Source: Falsigemmobacter intermedius (GTDB lineage: Bacteria; Pseudomonadota; Alphaproteobacteria; Rhodobacterales; Rhodobacteraceae). From it: a stretch of DNA of 64,000 bases. Shown here one piece after another: positions 17,571-26,665 of the stretch. The DNA is taken from the NCBI RefSeq assembly GCF_004054105.1, contig NZ_SBLC01000013.1, positions 50,872 to 114,871 on the forward strand, written 5' to 3'. Numbering within the stretch: position 1 is the stretch's first letter; each line of letters starts with the position of its first letter. The notes beneath the pieces are model-generated. The model saw only the letters and a program-made list of their open reading frames with translations. It ran no database searches and was not told the origin of the DNA. A program made the translations under genes and the position numbers.

Positions 17571-18028
17571 GCGGCGGCGCGCAGACAGCCAGGAAGCTGA
17601 ACTATTGGGAACTGGCGATCGCCGGTGTCATCGTCGCAATCGGCGTGACCCTGATCGTCACCGGAGGCCAGTTCGGCACCGGCAGTTTCCGCCGGATCGG
17701 GCCGGGCTTTTTTCCGAGTGCGGCCGGCTGGCTGATGGTCTTTTTCGGGATCTGCTGCGGGCTGGAGGCGCGCTATTCCACCGCGCGCCCCCCCGCGATC
17801 CGACCGCGCGTCCTGCTGGTCTGCTTCGGAGCCTTGCTGGTCTTCGCGCTGATCGTGAAACCGCTGGGACTTGTGCCGGCAAGCTTTGCGCTCGTCTTTA
17901 TCAGCCGCTTTGCCGAACCGGGCAACCCGGTCCTCGGCGGCTTCATTCTCAGCCTGATGGCGGGTCTCTTTTCCTGGGGTGTCTTCATCCTGGGCCTGCG
18001 CCTGCCGCTGCAACCCTTCTGGTGGTGA
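17567..18028 (+). CDS. Tripartite tricarboxylate transporter TctB family protein
   Basis: This 153-residue small membrane subunit has four predicted helices. The conserved SFRRIGPGFFPSAAGWLMVFFG segment is typical of TctB. It overlaps the small hydratase subunit and is followed three bases later by the large permease. It forms the membrane complex with TctA and works with the binding protein at 16011, driven by the proton or sodium gradient. Confidence 0.9.
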   Translation: MSGGAQTARKLNYWELAIAGVIVAIGVTLIVTGGQFGTGSFRRIGPGFFPSAAGWLMVFFGICCGLEARYSTARPPAIRPRVLLVCFGALLVFALIVKPLGLVPASFALVFISRFAEPGNPVLGGFILSLMAGLFSWGVFILGLRLPLQPFWW

Positions 18029-18031
18029 GCC

Positions 18032-19558
18032 ATGGTTGAATTTGCCCATATCCTTTCCGGCTTTGAGCGCGCTTTTGCCTTTGATGCGCTGCTGATGTGC
18101 TTTGTCGGTGTGACCATCGGCACCTTCATCGGGGTTCTGCCGGGGGTCGGTGCGCTGACCGCTGTGGCGCTTTGTCTGCCGCTGACCTTTTACATGGATC
18201 CGACCGTCGGTCTGATCATGCTGGCCGGGATCTTTTACGGCGCACAATATGGCTCCTCCACGGCGTCGATCCTGCTCAATGTGCCAGGCTCGGTGACCTC
18301 TGCGGTGACCTGTCTGGATGGCTATCCGATGGCCAAACAGGGTCGGGCCGGGGTTGCGCTTTTCATGACCACGATCTGCTCATTTGTGGGCGGATCGATT
18401 GCGATCCTGATCATGATGGTGGCAACGCCACTGGTCGCGGCGGTGGCCCTGAAAATGTCCTCAGTGGAATATTTCATGATCATGGCCATGGGTCTGGTCA
18501 TGGCGGCCACGGTCGCGCCCGGCTCGCCGATCAAAAGCCTTGCGATGGTGGCCTTCGGACTGGCGCTTGGCACCGTGGGGATGGATCTCAACAGCGGGGC
18601 GCTGCGCTATACCTTTGGCCAGCTTGAGCTGACCGAGGGCATCAGCCTTGTGGCCATTGCCATGGGGATGTTCGGGCTGACCGAAATCATCGGCTCGATC
18701 GGGAAAAGCGACAATAAACCCATGTCGGCCCGCGAGATCACCTTTCGCAGGATGATGCCGACCCGCAAAGACGTCAAAGACAGCGTCATGCCCACCCTGC
18801 GCGGCACCGGCATCGGGGCCGTGATCGGCGCGTTGCCGGGGGCCGGGGCCACGATTGCCACCTTCATGGCCTATGCGACCGAGAAGAAGGTCTCCAAAGA
18901 CCCCTCGCGCTTTGGCAAAGGCGCGATTGAGGGGGTGGTGGCACCGGAGGCGGCGAATAACTCTGCCGTTCAGGCGGCCTTCATGCCGACCCTGTCGCTT
19001 GGTATTCCGGGTGATGCGCTGATGGCCTTTCTGCTGGGCGCGATGATCATGCACGGCATCGTGCCGGGACCGCGGTTTCTGACCGAACAGCCGGTGATGT
19101 TCTGGGGGCTGATCGCCTCCTTCTGGATCGGCAATGTGTTTTTGCTCTTCCTGAACATTCCGCTGATCGGGCTTTGGGTGCGGCTGCTGACGGTGCCCTA
19201 CCGGTTTCTCTACCCGCTGATCCTGTTTTTCATCTGTATGGGCGTCTTTGCGATCAAGCAGCAGGTCTTTGATATCTGGCTGGTGGTGGCCTTTGGCGCT
19301 TTGGGTCTGGTGCTGCTGCGCTTTGGCTATCCTCCGGCGCCGATCCTGCTCGGGTTCGTGCTCGGGCCGCTGATGGAGGAGCATTTCTCCCGCGCGATGC
19401 TGATGTCCCGGGGTAAGCTCTCGATCTTTCTCGAACGCCCGATCAGCGCCGTTTTGCTGATCATTACGGCGGTGATCTTCTTTATGTCGCTGCGCTCGGT
19501 CCTTCGGCTGTTGCGCACGGGCACCCATACCGCTGCGGAGGCGAGCCTTGACCCCTGA
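18032..19558 (+). CDS. Tripartite tricarboxylate transporter permease TctA
   Basis: This 508-residue large permease has about 11-12 membrane helices. The TctA signature regions are GTFIGVLPGVGALTAVALCLPLTF, GIFYGAQYGSSTASILLNVPGS and the mirrored GIGAVIGALPGAGATIATFMAYATEK followed by VVAPEAANNSAVQAAFMPTLSLGIPG. It imports a carboxylate. The last bases overlap the dehydrogenase gene. Confidence 0.95.
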   Translation: MVEFAHILSGFERAFAFDALLMCFVGVTIGTFIGVLPGVGALTAVALCLPLTFYMDPTVGLIMLAGIFYGAQYGSSTASILLNVPGSVTSAVTCLDGYPMAKQGRAGVALFMTTICSFVGGSIAILIMMVATPLVAAVALKMSSVEYFMIMAMGLVMAATVAPGSPIKSLAMVAFGLALGTVGMDLNSGALRYTFGQLELTEGISLVAIAMGMFGLTEIIGSIGKSDNKPMSAREITFRRMMPTRKDVKDSVMPTLRGTGIGAVIGALPGAGATIATFMAYATEKKVSKDPSRFGKGAIEGVVAPEAANNSAVQAAFMPTLSLGIPGDALMAFLLGAMIMHGIVPGPRFLTEQPVMFWGLIASFWIGNVFLLFLNIPLIGLWVRLLTVPYRFLYPLILFFICMGVFAIKQQVFDIWLVVAFGALGLVLLRFGYPPAPILLGFVLGPLMEEHFSRAMLMSRGKLSIFLERPISAVLLIITAVIFFMSLRSVLRLLRTGTHTAAEASLDP

Positions 19559-20444
19559 TATGACCCCGGCGCTGCTGGTGACCTGCGCCATTCCGCCTGA
19601 ATTGCAAAGCGTGCTGAGCGCGGAATTCACTCTGGTGACGGATCTTCCCGAGGGAATGTCCGCCGAAGTGGCGGTGACCACCTCCATGGCCGGCTTTACA
19701 GAGGCGCAGATGGCGGCTCTGCGGGGCCTGAAGCTGATCTTATGCAATGGCACGGGGCTTGAGAAAATCGACCTCGCCGCCGCTCAGGCGCGGGGCATTC
19801 GGGTGGTCAATACGCCCGACGCCGTGACGGAAGACACCGCCGATACGGCGATTGCGCTGACCTATGCGCTGCTGCGCCGCACGGTGGCCGCGGACCGTTT
19901 CGTGCGCGAGGGCCGTTGGGGGCCGGAGCGTTTCGGCCCCGGGCGTCGCATCAAGGGGACCCGTCTGGGCGTCGTTGGCCTTGGCCGCATCGGTCGCCGG
20001 GTGGCCGAACGCGCCTCTGCCCTGGAGATGGAGGTGCGCTATCATTCCCGTAGCGAGAAGCCCGGGCCCTGGGCGCGGGCCTCTTCGCTGAGCGAACTGG
20101 CGGCCTGGGCCGATGTCCTGGTCGTCACCGTGGCAGGCGGCGCGGAGACGGCGGGGCTGATCGACGCGGGCATCCTCAGCGCGCTTGGTCCTGAGGGCTG
20201 GCTGATCAATATCGCCCGCGGCTCGGTCGTTGATGAAGAGGCGCTGATCACCGCGCTTCAAAGCGGGGCGATCGCCGGTGCGGGGCTTGACGTCTTTGCC
20301 CGCGAGCCGCAGATCGATCCGCGGTTTGCCACGCTTGAGACTTGTGTCCTGCAACCCCATTCGGCCGCGATCACCCGCGAAACGCGGGGCGATATCGCCC
20401 GGACCCTGCTGGAGGCAGCGCGCGCCTTTTATGGCCGCGCCTGA
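19548..20444 (+). CDS. D-2-hydroxyacid dehydrogenase (NAD-binding)
   Basis: This 298-residue protein has the NAD fingerprint LGVVGLGRIGRRVAERA, the catalytic-arginine region INIARGSVVDEEALITAL, the glutamate in the FAREPQID segment and the catalytic histidine in LQPHSAAITRET. It reduces a 2-keto acid or oxidises a D-2-hydroxy acid. GGAGG lies six bases before TTG 19548; ATG 19560 is an alternative. It ends the transporter/hydro-lyase operon and likely acts on a product of that pathway. Confidence 0.9.
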   Translation: MTPDMTPALLVTCAIPPELQSVLSAEFTLVTDLPEGMSAEVAVTTSMAGFTEAQMAALRGLKLILCNGTGLEKIDLAAAQARGIRVVNTPDAVTEDTADTAIALTYALLRRTVAADRFVREGRWGPERFGPGRRIKGTRLGVVGLGRIGRRVAERASALEMEVRYHSRSEKPGPWARASSLSELAAWADVLVVTVAGGAETAGLIDAGILSALGPEGWLINIARGSVVDEEALITALQSGAIAGAGLDVFAREPQIDPRFATLETCVLQPHSAAITRETRGDIARTLLEAARAFYGRA

Positions 20445-20488
20445 GCCTTTGGCCCCACCCAAAGCGTTGAGCGCCAAGGAAAAGACCC

Positions 20489-21097
20489 ATGTTCTACCGA
20501 CCCGAGGACGGGGCACCGCTGCCCCACAATCCCTTCACCGCCCTGGTCGCGCCGCGCCCTATCGCCTGGATTTCGACCCGCAATGCCGAAGGCCGCCCCA
20601 ATCTGGCACCCTACAGCTTTTTCAATGCGATCTCCGGCAAGCCGCCGGTGCTGGGCTTCTCGTCTGAGGGGTTGAAGGACACCTCACGCAATATCATCGC
20701 GACGAAGGAATTCACCATCAATATGGCCGGGCGCGAGCATGCGCAGATGCTGAACCTGTCGTCTGCGACGCTGCCGCCTGAGGTGAATGAGTTTGAGTTT
20801 GCCGATGTGCCGATGGCGGCAGGCGTGACCATCTCTGCCCCGCGCGTGGCCACGGCGGTCTGCGCCTTTGAATGCCGCCTGCTGGAGTTCCGCCGCATCA
20901 AACTCCTCGATGGCAGCTATACCAACAACATCCACTTTATCGGTCAGGTGACCGGCATCCATATCGACGATCGTTATATCAAAGACGGCCGCGTGGATGT
21001 GGTGGCCGCCGGGATGCTGTCGCGAATGGGATATCGCGATTACAACAGCCTCAGCGAGAGCTTTGAGATGATCCGCCCGAGCGATTATCCGGGTTGA
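20489..21097 (+). CDS. Flavin reductase-like (FMN-binding split-barrel) protein
   Basis: This 202-residue protein has the flavin-reductase-like fold pattern: TALVAPRPIAWISTRNAEGRPNLAPYSFFNAISGKPPVLGFSS, then DTSRNIIATKEFTINMA. Family members supply reduced FMN to two-component monooxygenases or bind flavin. The gene follows the dehydrogenase by 44 bases. The only obvious two-component-type monooxygenase in the window is the NtaA-like protein at 49921, far away, so its partner is not known. Confidence 0.87.
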   Translation: MFYRPEDGAPLPHNPFTALVAPRPIAWISTRNAEGRPNLAPYSFFNAISGKPPVLGFSSEGLKDTSRNIIATKEFTINMAGREHAQMLNLSSATLPPEVNEFEFADVPMAAGVTISAPRVATAVCAFECRLLEFRRIKLLDGSYTNNIHFIGQVTGIHIDDRYIKDGRVDVVAAGMLSRMGYRDYNSLSESFEMIRPSDYPG

Positions 21098-21115
21098 GGA
21101 TCAGGTCCCCCCGTG

Positions 21116-22294
21116 TCAGGGCGCGGGGGGGCGCCCATAAAGCGCTGTCAGGATCTCGCCGCGGTGCTGGTCAAGATCGGGCACCGCTCCGCGCTCGGGG
21201 CGGTCGTCATAGCCTGAAATTTTGACCGGATTTCCCACCACCTGAAACCGCTGCCCGGCGCTGTCGCGGGTCTCGCAGATCATCTGTCTTGCGGCAAGTT
21301 GCGGATCCTCCATCAGATCGGCGACATTGCGGATCGGCCCGCAGGGAATGCCCTCGGCCTGCAGAAGGCTGAGCCATTCGTCGCGCGATCGCGTGGCCAG
21401 CGTGAGCTCAATCTCAATCTCCAGCGCCTGGTGATGGCGTTGACGATCCGTCCGCTTGAGGAAGAGCGGATTTTGCGCAAGTTCGGCCCGCCCGATCGCG
21501 GCGGTGAAGCGTGCAAAGAGCCGGTCATTTCCGGCGGCAATCACCAGCCAGTCATCGGCGGTGCGAAAGGCCTGAAAGGGCGCGATCAGGGGATGTTTGC
21601 TGCCCATCGGGCGCGGCAGCTCGCCGGTGGCGCCGTAGCGGGTAACGGCATTTTCGAGCAGAGCCACCTGGCAGTCGAGCATGGAGATATCGATGCGCCG
21701 CCCCTTGCCGCTGCGGCTGCGGGCATAAAGCGCCGATGTCACTCCAAGCGCGAGAAAGGCCCCCGCGCCCACATCGCCGATGGAGGTGCCGACACGGGCC
21801 GGCGGGCCATCTTCGGGTCCGGTCACCGACATCATGCCGCCCATGGCCTGGACGACGATGTCATAGGCGGCGCGGTCGCGGTAAGGACCGGTCTGGCCAA
21901 ATCCGGAGACAGAGCCATAGATCAGCTGCGGAAATTTCGGCGCAAGCTCTTCCCAGCTCAGCCCAAGTTTTTCCATGACCCCGGGGCGGAAATTCTCCAG
22001 CAGCACATCGGCGGTGGCGAGCAGATCCATCAGAATGGCCCGGTCATCCGGCGCCTTGAGATCGAGGGCGATGGATTTCTTGCCGCGATTGACTGAGGCA
22101 AAATAGGTCGAGGTGCCGCCGACAACCGGACCAAAGCCGCGGCTGTCATCGCCGCTGCCGGGGGCTTCGACTTTGATGACGGTGGCGCCCAGATCGCTCA
22201 GCACCATGCTGGCATAGGGGCCGGCCAGCACCCGGGTGACGTCGATGACCGTCACGCCTTCAAGCGGGCCGGGGGCTTCGGGGCTATGGGTCAT
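21116..22294 (-). CDS. CaiB/BaiF (family III) CoA-transferase
   Basis: This 392-residue protein has the family N-terminus VTVIDVTRVLAGPYASMVLSDLGATVIKVE, NRGKKSIALDLKAPDD and DVLLENFRPGVMEKLG. The catalytic aspartate is expected in VGTSIGDVGAGAFLALG. It is the last gene of a minus-strand transport operon (GntR-tctC-tctB-tctA-CoA-transferase). It probably activates the acid imported by the second TTT system, giving a different substrate range from the paralogues at 9431 and 28911. Confidence 0.92.
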   Translation of the reverse strand: MTHSPEAPGPLEGVTVIDVTRVLAGPYASMVLSDLGATVIKVEAPGSGDDSRGFGPVVGGTSTYFASVNRGKKSIALDLKAPDDRAILMDLLATADVLLENFRPGVMEKLGLSWEELAPKFPQLIYGSVSGFGQTGPYRDRAAYDIVVQAMGGMMSVTGPEDGPPARVGTSIGDVGAGAFLALGVTSALYARSRSGKGRRIDISMLDCQVALLENAVTRYGATGELPRPMGSKHPLIAPFQAFRTADDWLVIAAGNDRLFARFTAAIGRAELAQNPLFLKRTDRQRHHQALEIEIELTLATRSRDEWLSLLQAEGIPCGPIRNVADLMEDPQLAARQMICETRDSAGQRFQVVGNPVKISGYDDRPERGAVPDLDQHRGEILTALYGRPPAP

Positions 22295-22402
22295 GGGGCC
22301 GGTTCCGGGTCGCTGGCTCCGGCCCGCAAAGAGCAGACCGGAGGATTGGCAGTCGGGCAGGATGTCGCAGGCCCGCCCGGAAGGTTCAAGCCCCCGCAGG
22401 GC

Positions 22403-23908
22403 TCAGTCTTCGTCCTGGAAGGCAACTTCGCGGGTCTTGCGGAATGAGGGCAGCAGAACTGCGGCCAGCAGCAGCGCCGCCGCGCCCAGCATCACGGCGC
22501 TGATCGGCTGGGTGAAAAACACCGTCGCATCGCCACGCGAGATGAGCAGCGCACGGCGCAGATATTCCTCCAGCATCGGGCCAAGGATCAGCGCCAGCAG
22601 CATCGGCGCGGGCTCCGCATCGAGCTTGCGGAAGATATAGCCCAGCACGCCAAAGGCCGCCATCATCCAGACATCAAAGGTGCTGTTGGCCAGGCTGAAG
22701 ACCCCGATCGCGCAGAAAATGCAGATCGCCGGATAGAGGAAGTGATAGGGGATCGAGATCAGCTTCACCCAAAGCCCGACGAGCGGCAGGTTGAGGATCA
22801 CCAGCATCAGGTTGCCGATCCACATCGAGGCAATCAGGCCCCAGAAGAGCGCCGGCTGCTCGGCCATGACGCCGGGTCCGGGCTGGATGCCCTGAATGAT
22901 CAGCGCGCCGATCATCAGCGCCATGGTGGCATTGCCCGGAAAGCCCAGCGTCAGCATCGGGATAAAGGCGGTCTGGGCGGCCGCGTTATTGGCAGCCTCG
23001 GGACCGGCCACGCCTTCAATCGCGCCTTGACCAAACTCCCGGGGCGTTTTTGAGAGCTTCTTTTCCATCGCATAGGAGCCGAATGCCGCCAGCATCGCGC
23101 CGCCGCCCGGCAGCACCCCCAGCACAGAGCCAAGCCCGGTGCCGCGCAGGATCGGGCCGGTGATCCGCTTCCAGTCGCTGCGGGTGGGCATCAGGCCGGT
23201 GACGCTTTTGACCATCACTTCGCGGGTGCGCTCATTCTCAAGGTTGGCGATGATCTCGCCGATGCCGAAGACCCCCATGGCGACGACGACAAAATCAATG
23301 CCATCCATCATATCCATCGAGCCGAAGGTGAAGCGCGGCAGGCCCGAGTTCACATCGGTGCCGACAAAGCCCAGCATCAGCCCGATCAGGATCATGCCGA
23401 AGGCGCTCAGCAGAGAGCCGCTGGCAAGGATGATCGAGGCGATGACCCCCAGCACCAGCAGCGAGAAATATTCCACCGGCCCGAATTTCAGCGCGACCAC
23501 AGCAAGCGCCGGCGCGAAGGCCGCGATCAGGATGGTGCCGACGGTGCCTGCGAAAAAGCTGCCGATGGCGGCGGTTGCCAGCGCCGCGCCCGCGCGGCCC
23601 TTCCGCGCCATCTGATAGCCGTCCATGGCCGTGACGACGGAGGAGGCTTCGCCCGGCAGATTGACGAGGATCGCGGTGGTCGAGCCGCCATATTGTGAGC
23701 CGTAATAGATCCCCGCCAGCATGATGAGCGCGGCATCCGCCGACAGACCAAAGGTCAGCGGCAGGAGCATGGATATGGTGGCGATCGGCCCCAGCCCCGG
23801 CAGCACGCCGACTGCCGTGCCAAGAAAAACGCCGAGAAAGCAGTAGATCAGGTTCTGCAGCCCGAAAGCCGTTTCAAACCCGAGCGAGAGATTGGCAATC
23901 AGATCCAT
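22403..23908 (-). CDS. Tripartite tricarboxylate transporter permease TctA
   Basis: This 501-residue permease has about 11-12 membrane helices. The diagnostic segments are GTAVGVLPGLGPIATISMLLPLTF, GIYYGSQYGGSTTAILVNLPGE and GSVLGVLPGGGAMLAAFGSYAMEK with GVAGPEAANNAAAQTAFIPMLTLGFPG. It is one of three TctA paralogues in the window; all differ clearly, so they are separate systems and not recent duplicates. It lies two bases downstream of the TctB gene. Confidence 0.95.
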   Translation of the reverse strand: MDLIANLSLGFETAFGLQNLIYCFLGVFLGTAVGVLPGLGPIATISMLLPLTFGLSADAALIMLAGIYYGSQYGGSTTAILVNLPGEASSVVTAMDGYQMARKGRAGAALATAAIGSFFAGTVGTILIAAFAPALAVVALKFGPVEYFSLLVLGVIASIILASGSLLSAFGMILIGLMLGFVGTDVNSGLPRFTFGSMDMMDGIDFVVVAMGVFGIGEIIANLENERTREVMVKSVTGLMPTRSDWKRITGPILRGTGLGSVLGVLPGGGAMLAAFGSYAMEKKLSKTPREFGQGAIEGVAGPEAANNAAAQTAFIPMLTLGFPGNATMALMIGALIIQGIQPGPGVMAEQPALFWGLIASMWIGNLMLVILNLPLVGLWVKLISIPYHFLYPAICIFCAIGVFSLANSTFDVWMMAAFGVLGYIFRKLDAEPAPMLLALILGPMLEEYLRRALLISRGDATVFFTQPISAVMLGAAALLLAAVLLPSFRKTREVAFQDED

Positions 23909-23910
23909 GG

Positions 23911-24405
23911 TCAGTTCGTCCGCGCTGCGGTGAAGAGTTCAGCAAGCGGCTGAAGCCAGCTGCCCAGAACCAGCATCGGCAGGCCAAGCCCGATGGAAAA
24001 GGCCAGCGTGCAGAGTGCGGCAAAAGCCAGAGCCAGCAGGGCCGGGACCGCAGCAAAGCGAAACCAGGTGCTGGCGACTGCGGCGGTGATGCAGCTTGCA
24101 AGGATGGTCAGCGGCAGGCCGATGCGGGGTAGCAGCAGACCAAAGCAAATCACGCTCAGCGTGATCAGCAGCAGCGGCTTCCAGTGGATGCGCCCCACCG
24201 GCTCGCCGTGGCTGCGCAGGGATTTCAGGATGGTGAGCAGCCCCACGACGACCAGAAGGCCGGAGACGATCGCCGGAAAGAACCCCGGCCCGATGCGGGC
24301 GGTGGTCCCGAAGGAATAGTTCTGCGCCACGCTCAGGCCGAAGAGGCCGGTGGCCAGAAAAATGGCGCCATTCCAGAAAAACTTCGGGCTTCTGATCGCA
24401 ATCAT
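23911..24405 (-). CDS. Tripartite tricarboxylate transporter TctB family protein
   Basis: This 164-residue small membrane subunit has four helices and the conserved ARIGPGFFPAIVSGLLVVVG segment. ATG 24405 is chosen because GGGAGG lies seven bases upstream; the open frame extends ten codons further but through an intercistronic hairpin. It works with TctA (22403) and the binding protein at 24481. Confidence 0.88.
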   Translation of the reverse strand: MIAIRSPKFFWNGAIFLATGLFGLSVAQNYSFGTTARIGPGFFPAIVSGLLVVVGLLTILKSLRSHGEPVGRIHWKPLLLITLSVICFGLLLPRIGLPLTILASCITAAVASTWFRFAAVPALLALAFAALCTLAFSIGLGLPMLVLGSWLQPLAELFTAARTN

Positions 24406-24437
24406 CGCCGCCCCTCCCTTGAAGTCGTCAGTCATGA

Positions 24438-24457
24438 GGGGCCCCCGCAGGGGCCCC
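24438..24457 (-). terminator. Intercistronic GC-rich hairpin after tctC-like gene
   Basis: A perfect eight-base stem GGGGCCCC / GGGGCCCC with a four-base loop lies between the binding-protein and TctB genes on the minus strand. There is no T tract downstream in that direction, so partial termination or mRNA protection is more likely than full stop. Confidence 0.5.
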
Positions 24458-24480
24458 TTTGTCGTTATGCGGGATCGCGC

Positions 24481-25470
24481 TTATTCGAGTTTTGCGCCCG
24501 AGTTTTTGATGACCTCGGTCCATTTGGCGCGCTCAGCCTCGATGAATTCGGCCGAAGCGGCGCGACCGGGCGAATTGGGGGTGAAGCCCAGCTTCACGAT
24601 CTCAGCCTGGGTCGCGGGATCGGCCATGACCTCATCCAGGGCTTTTGCCAGGGTTTCGACCACCGGCTCGGGGGTGCCGGTCGGCACGACGAGCGCGTTC
24701 CAGATCTCGGCGGCATAGCCCTCGTGGCCAAGCTCAGCCACGGTCGGCACGGTTTCCAGTTCCTGGCTGCGCGCAGCACCGGTGACGGCGAGGGCTTTGA
24801 TCTGGCCCTCATTCACCTGTTTTGCGGTGCCGGGGATGGTCAGAACGCCCATATCAATGTGCTTGCCGATCACATCGGTCAGCAGCGGGCCGTTGCCTTT
24901 ATAGGGGATGTGGTTGACCTCCACATCGGCGATCATGCGCAGCCATTCCATTGCCAGATGGCCCGGCGAGCCGACACCCGAGGTGCCATAAGCAAGCTTG
25001 CCGGGGTTTTCTTTGGCCCAGGCCAGGACGCCGCCCAGATCATCCGCCGGGAAGTCCGGGCGGGCCGCCAGCACAAAGCCGGTCGAGCCTGCAAGACCCA
25101 CCACTTCAAGATCTTTGGTCGGATCATAGGAAAGCTGCTGGCCAAGGGCATGCAGGATGATCGAGGGACCGACGCCGCTCACGCCGACGGTATAGCCATC
25201 AGCCGCCGAGCGCGCGACTTCGCCGATGCCGATCGTCCCGGCTGCACCGGGCTTGTTTTCGACCACGATGGTCTGTTTGAGCTTCTCGCCCATTTTCTGC
25301 GCCAGAACGCGCGAGACCACATCGGTCGAGCCGCCCGGCGGGAAGGGAACAACCATCACAATGGGTTTGCTCGGAAAGTCCTGCGCCATGGCGCCGAAAG
25401 CTGTGCCCGCTGCGATCAGCGTGCCGAGAAGTGCCGATTTAACGGCGGTCATACGTGCCGAACCTGTCAT
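24481..25470 (-). CDS. Tripartite tricarboxylate transporter substrate-binding protein (TctC/Bug family)
   Basis: This 329-residue periplasmic binding protein has a signal peptide (VKSALLGTLIAAGTAFGAMA) and the Bug pattern FPSKPIVMVVPFPPGGSTDVVSRVLAQKM ... QTIVVENKPGAAGTIGIGEVARSAADGYT. It is first in the second transport operon, with GGGGAGGA before the start and an AT-rich upstream region that may bind the GntR regulator. The ligand is probably a carboxylate but cannot be named. Confidence 0.92.
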   Translation of the reverse strand: MTGSARMTAVKSALLGTLIAAGTAFGAMAQDFPSKPIVMVVPFPPGGSTDVVSRVLAQKMGEKLKQTIVVENKPGAAGTIGIGEVARSAADGYTVGVSGVGPSIILHALGQQLSYDPTKDLEVVGLAGSTGFVLAARPDFPADDLGGVLAWAKENPGKLAYGTSGVGSPGHLAMEWLRMIADVEVNHIPYKGNGPLLTDVIGKHIDMGVLTIPGTAKQVNEGQIKALAVTGAARSQELETVPTVAELGHEGYAAEIWNALVVPTGTPEPVVETLAKALDEVMADPATQAEIVKLGFTPNSPGRAASAEFIEAERAKWTEVIKNSGAKLE

Positions 25471-25706
25471 GATATCCTCCCCAGATATATAGACTGTGCT
25501 GTTGCCCGGGCCTGCGGCCCTGAGCGGGGCCCCTGGCCCCCTCTGCTCCCCCCGCAGCCGATATGGCTGTGGTGTTTTCCTCTCTGCAGCCCGTCTTTCA
25601 GTGCCGGGCTGTCCATTTGATGCATAAGGCTAGATATATGGTTTTATGCTGTCCAGACCCAAACCGCCCGGGCGGGCCGCCAGAGCCGGATTTTTTGATG
25701 TCTCCG
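25471..25706. promoter_or_regulatory. Promoter region with an AT-rich inverted repeat
   Basis: No gene is seen between the binding-protein gene and the GntR gene. It contains GCATAA-N16-TTATGC (25622-25649), whose centre TAGATATATGGTTTTATG resembles the AT-rich elements at 7981-8000 and 11573-11600. An ATATATAG run lies near 25486. These are candidate sites for the GntR regulators. Confidence 0.45.
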
Positions 25707-26450
25707 TCACCGCAGCTCAATATCGAGGCGCAGCACATCGCCGCGGTAGATCCCGTCGGCAGCCAGGATCAGCTGCCCCTCCGAATCGACCACGCGGCGA
25801 TGAACCACGGCGACCGGGGCATTAATCGGGATCTGCAAAGCCTGCGCGCTTTCAACATCGGCGGCCGCGATGGTCAGGGTCTGGCGGGCAGAGGCCGGGA
25901 TCAGGCCGGGAATGTCATCGATCAGACGCAGCGCGGTTTTCAGGCGCAGATCTTCATCGCTGATCCGGCCGCGCAGATCCTCTGAGATGTAAAGATCGGC
26001 AAGCAGGAAGGGCTGGCCGGGGCGCCAGTGGCGGCGTTTGAGTTGCCGGTAGGCTGCAGCCGGTGTGCCGATCGCATAGCGCAGCTCCGGCAGGCCCACG
26101 GCGGCGCTGTCGGCCAGCACTTCAATGCTCGCGCCGTCAATCGCGCGCAGCAGGCCAGACCATTCCGTCCCGACCTGACACCAGAGCTGATTCCGCGCCC
26201 GCGCCCGCACAAAGGTGCCCCGCGCACGGAAGCGCTCAATCAGCCCCTCGCGGACCAGCTCATCCAGCGCCTGACGGATGGTGGCGCGCGCAACGCCGTA
26301 TTCTTCGGCGAGATCTGCGACTGTCGGGATCTGCGCGCCGGAGCGCCATTGGCCGGAGGTGATCCGCTGACGAAAGAGCGTCGCAAGCTGAATGTAACGC
26401 GAGACCGAACTCTGATTGAGATCGACTCGGGCAAGGGGGACTGTCGTCAT
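25707..26450 (-). CDS. GntR-family transcriptional regulator with UTRA domain (paralogue of 8043)
   Basis: This 247-residue protein has a winged-helix N-terminus (YIQLATLFRQRITSGQWRSGAQIPTVADLAEEYGVARATIRQALDELVREGLIERFRARGTFVRA) and a UTRA C-terminal domain ending GIYRGDVLRLDIELR. The paralogue at 8043 shares most positions end to end, including the final GIYRGDMMRIEVKLR. It is divergent from the acyl-CoA dehydrogenase operon and upstream of the TTT operon on its own strand, so it can control both. Confidence 0.9.
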   Translation of the reverse strand: MTTVPLARVDLNQSSVSRYIQLATLFRQRITSGQWRSGAQIPTVADLAEEYGVARATIRQALDELVREGLIERFRARGTFVRARARNQLWCQVGTEWSGLLRAIDGASIEVLADSAAVGLPELRYAIGTPAAAYRQLKRRHWRPGQPFLLADLYISEDLRGRISDEDLRLKTALRLIDDIPGLIPASARQTLTIAAADVESAQALQIPINAPVAVVHRRVVDSEGQLILAADGIYRGDVLRLDIELR

Positions 26451-26665
26451 GTCACCTGCCGGGCTGGGCCCTTGTGTTGAATATGCTAATTTATTGACTT
26501 TTTACGTCATGCACGGCGACGAAATCGAACCTCTGTCAGGAATGCAAGGCAATTTCAGTCGGTTAAGCTGGCTCCTCAGTGGTCTCGCGCCTTGACAGCC
26601 CCCTAAAGATCAATAAACTGACTTTTAGAGTTTAATGCAATATGAAATACTCAGGAGAGGCTGCA
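26451..26665. promoter_or_regulatory. Divergent promoter region, GntR gene / acyl-CoA dehydrogenase operon
   Basis: The spacer is AT-rich at both ends. TATTGACTTTTTA (about 26492) and AAACTGACTTTTAG (about 26616) are similar elements about 120 bases apart, one near each gene start. They may be operators. No gene is seen. Confidence 0.35.
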
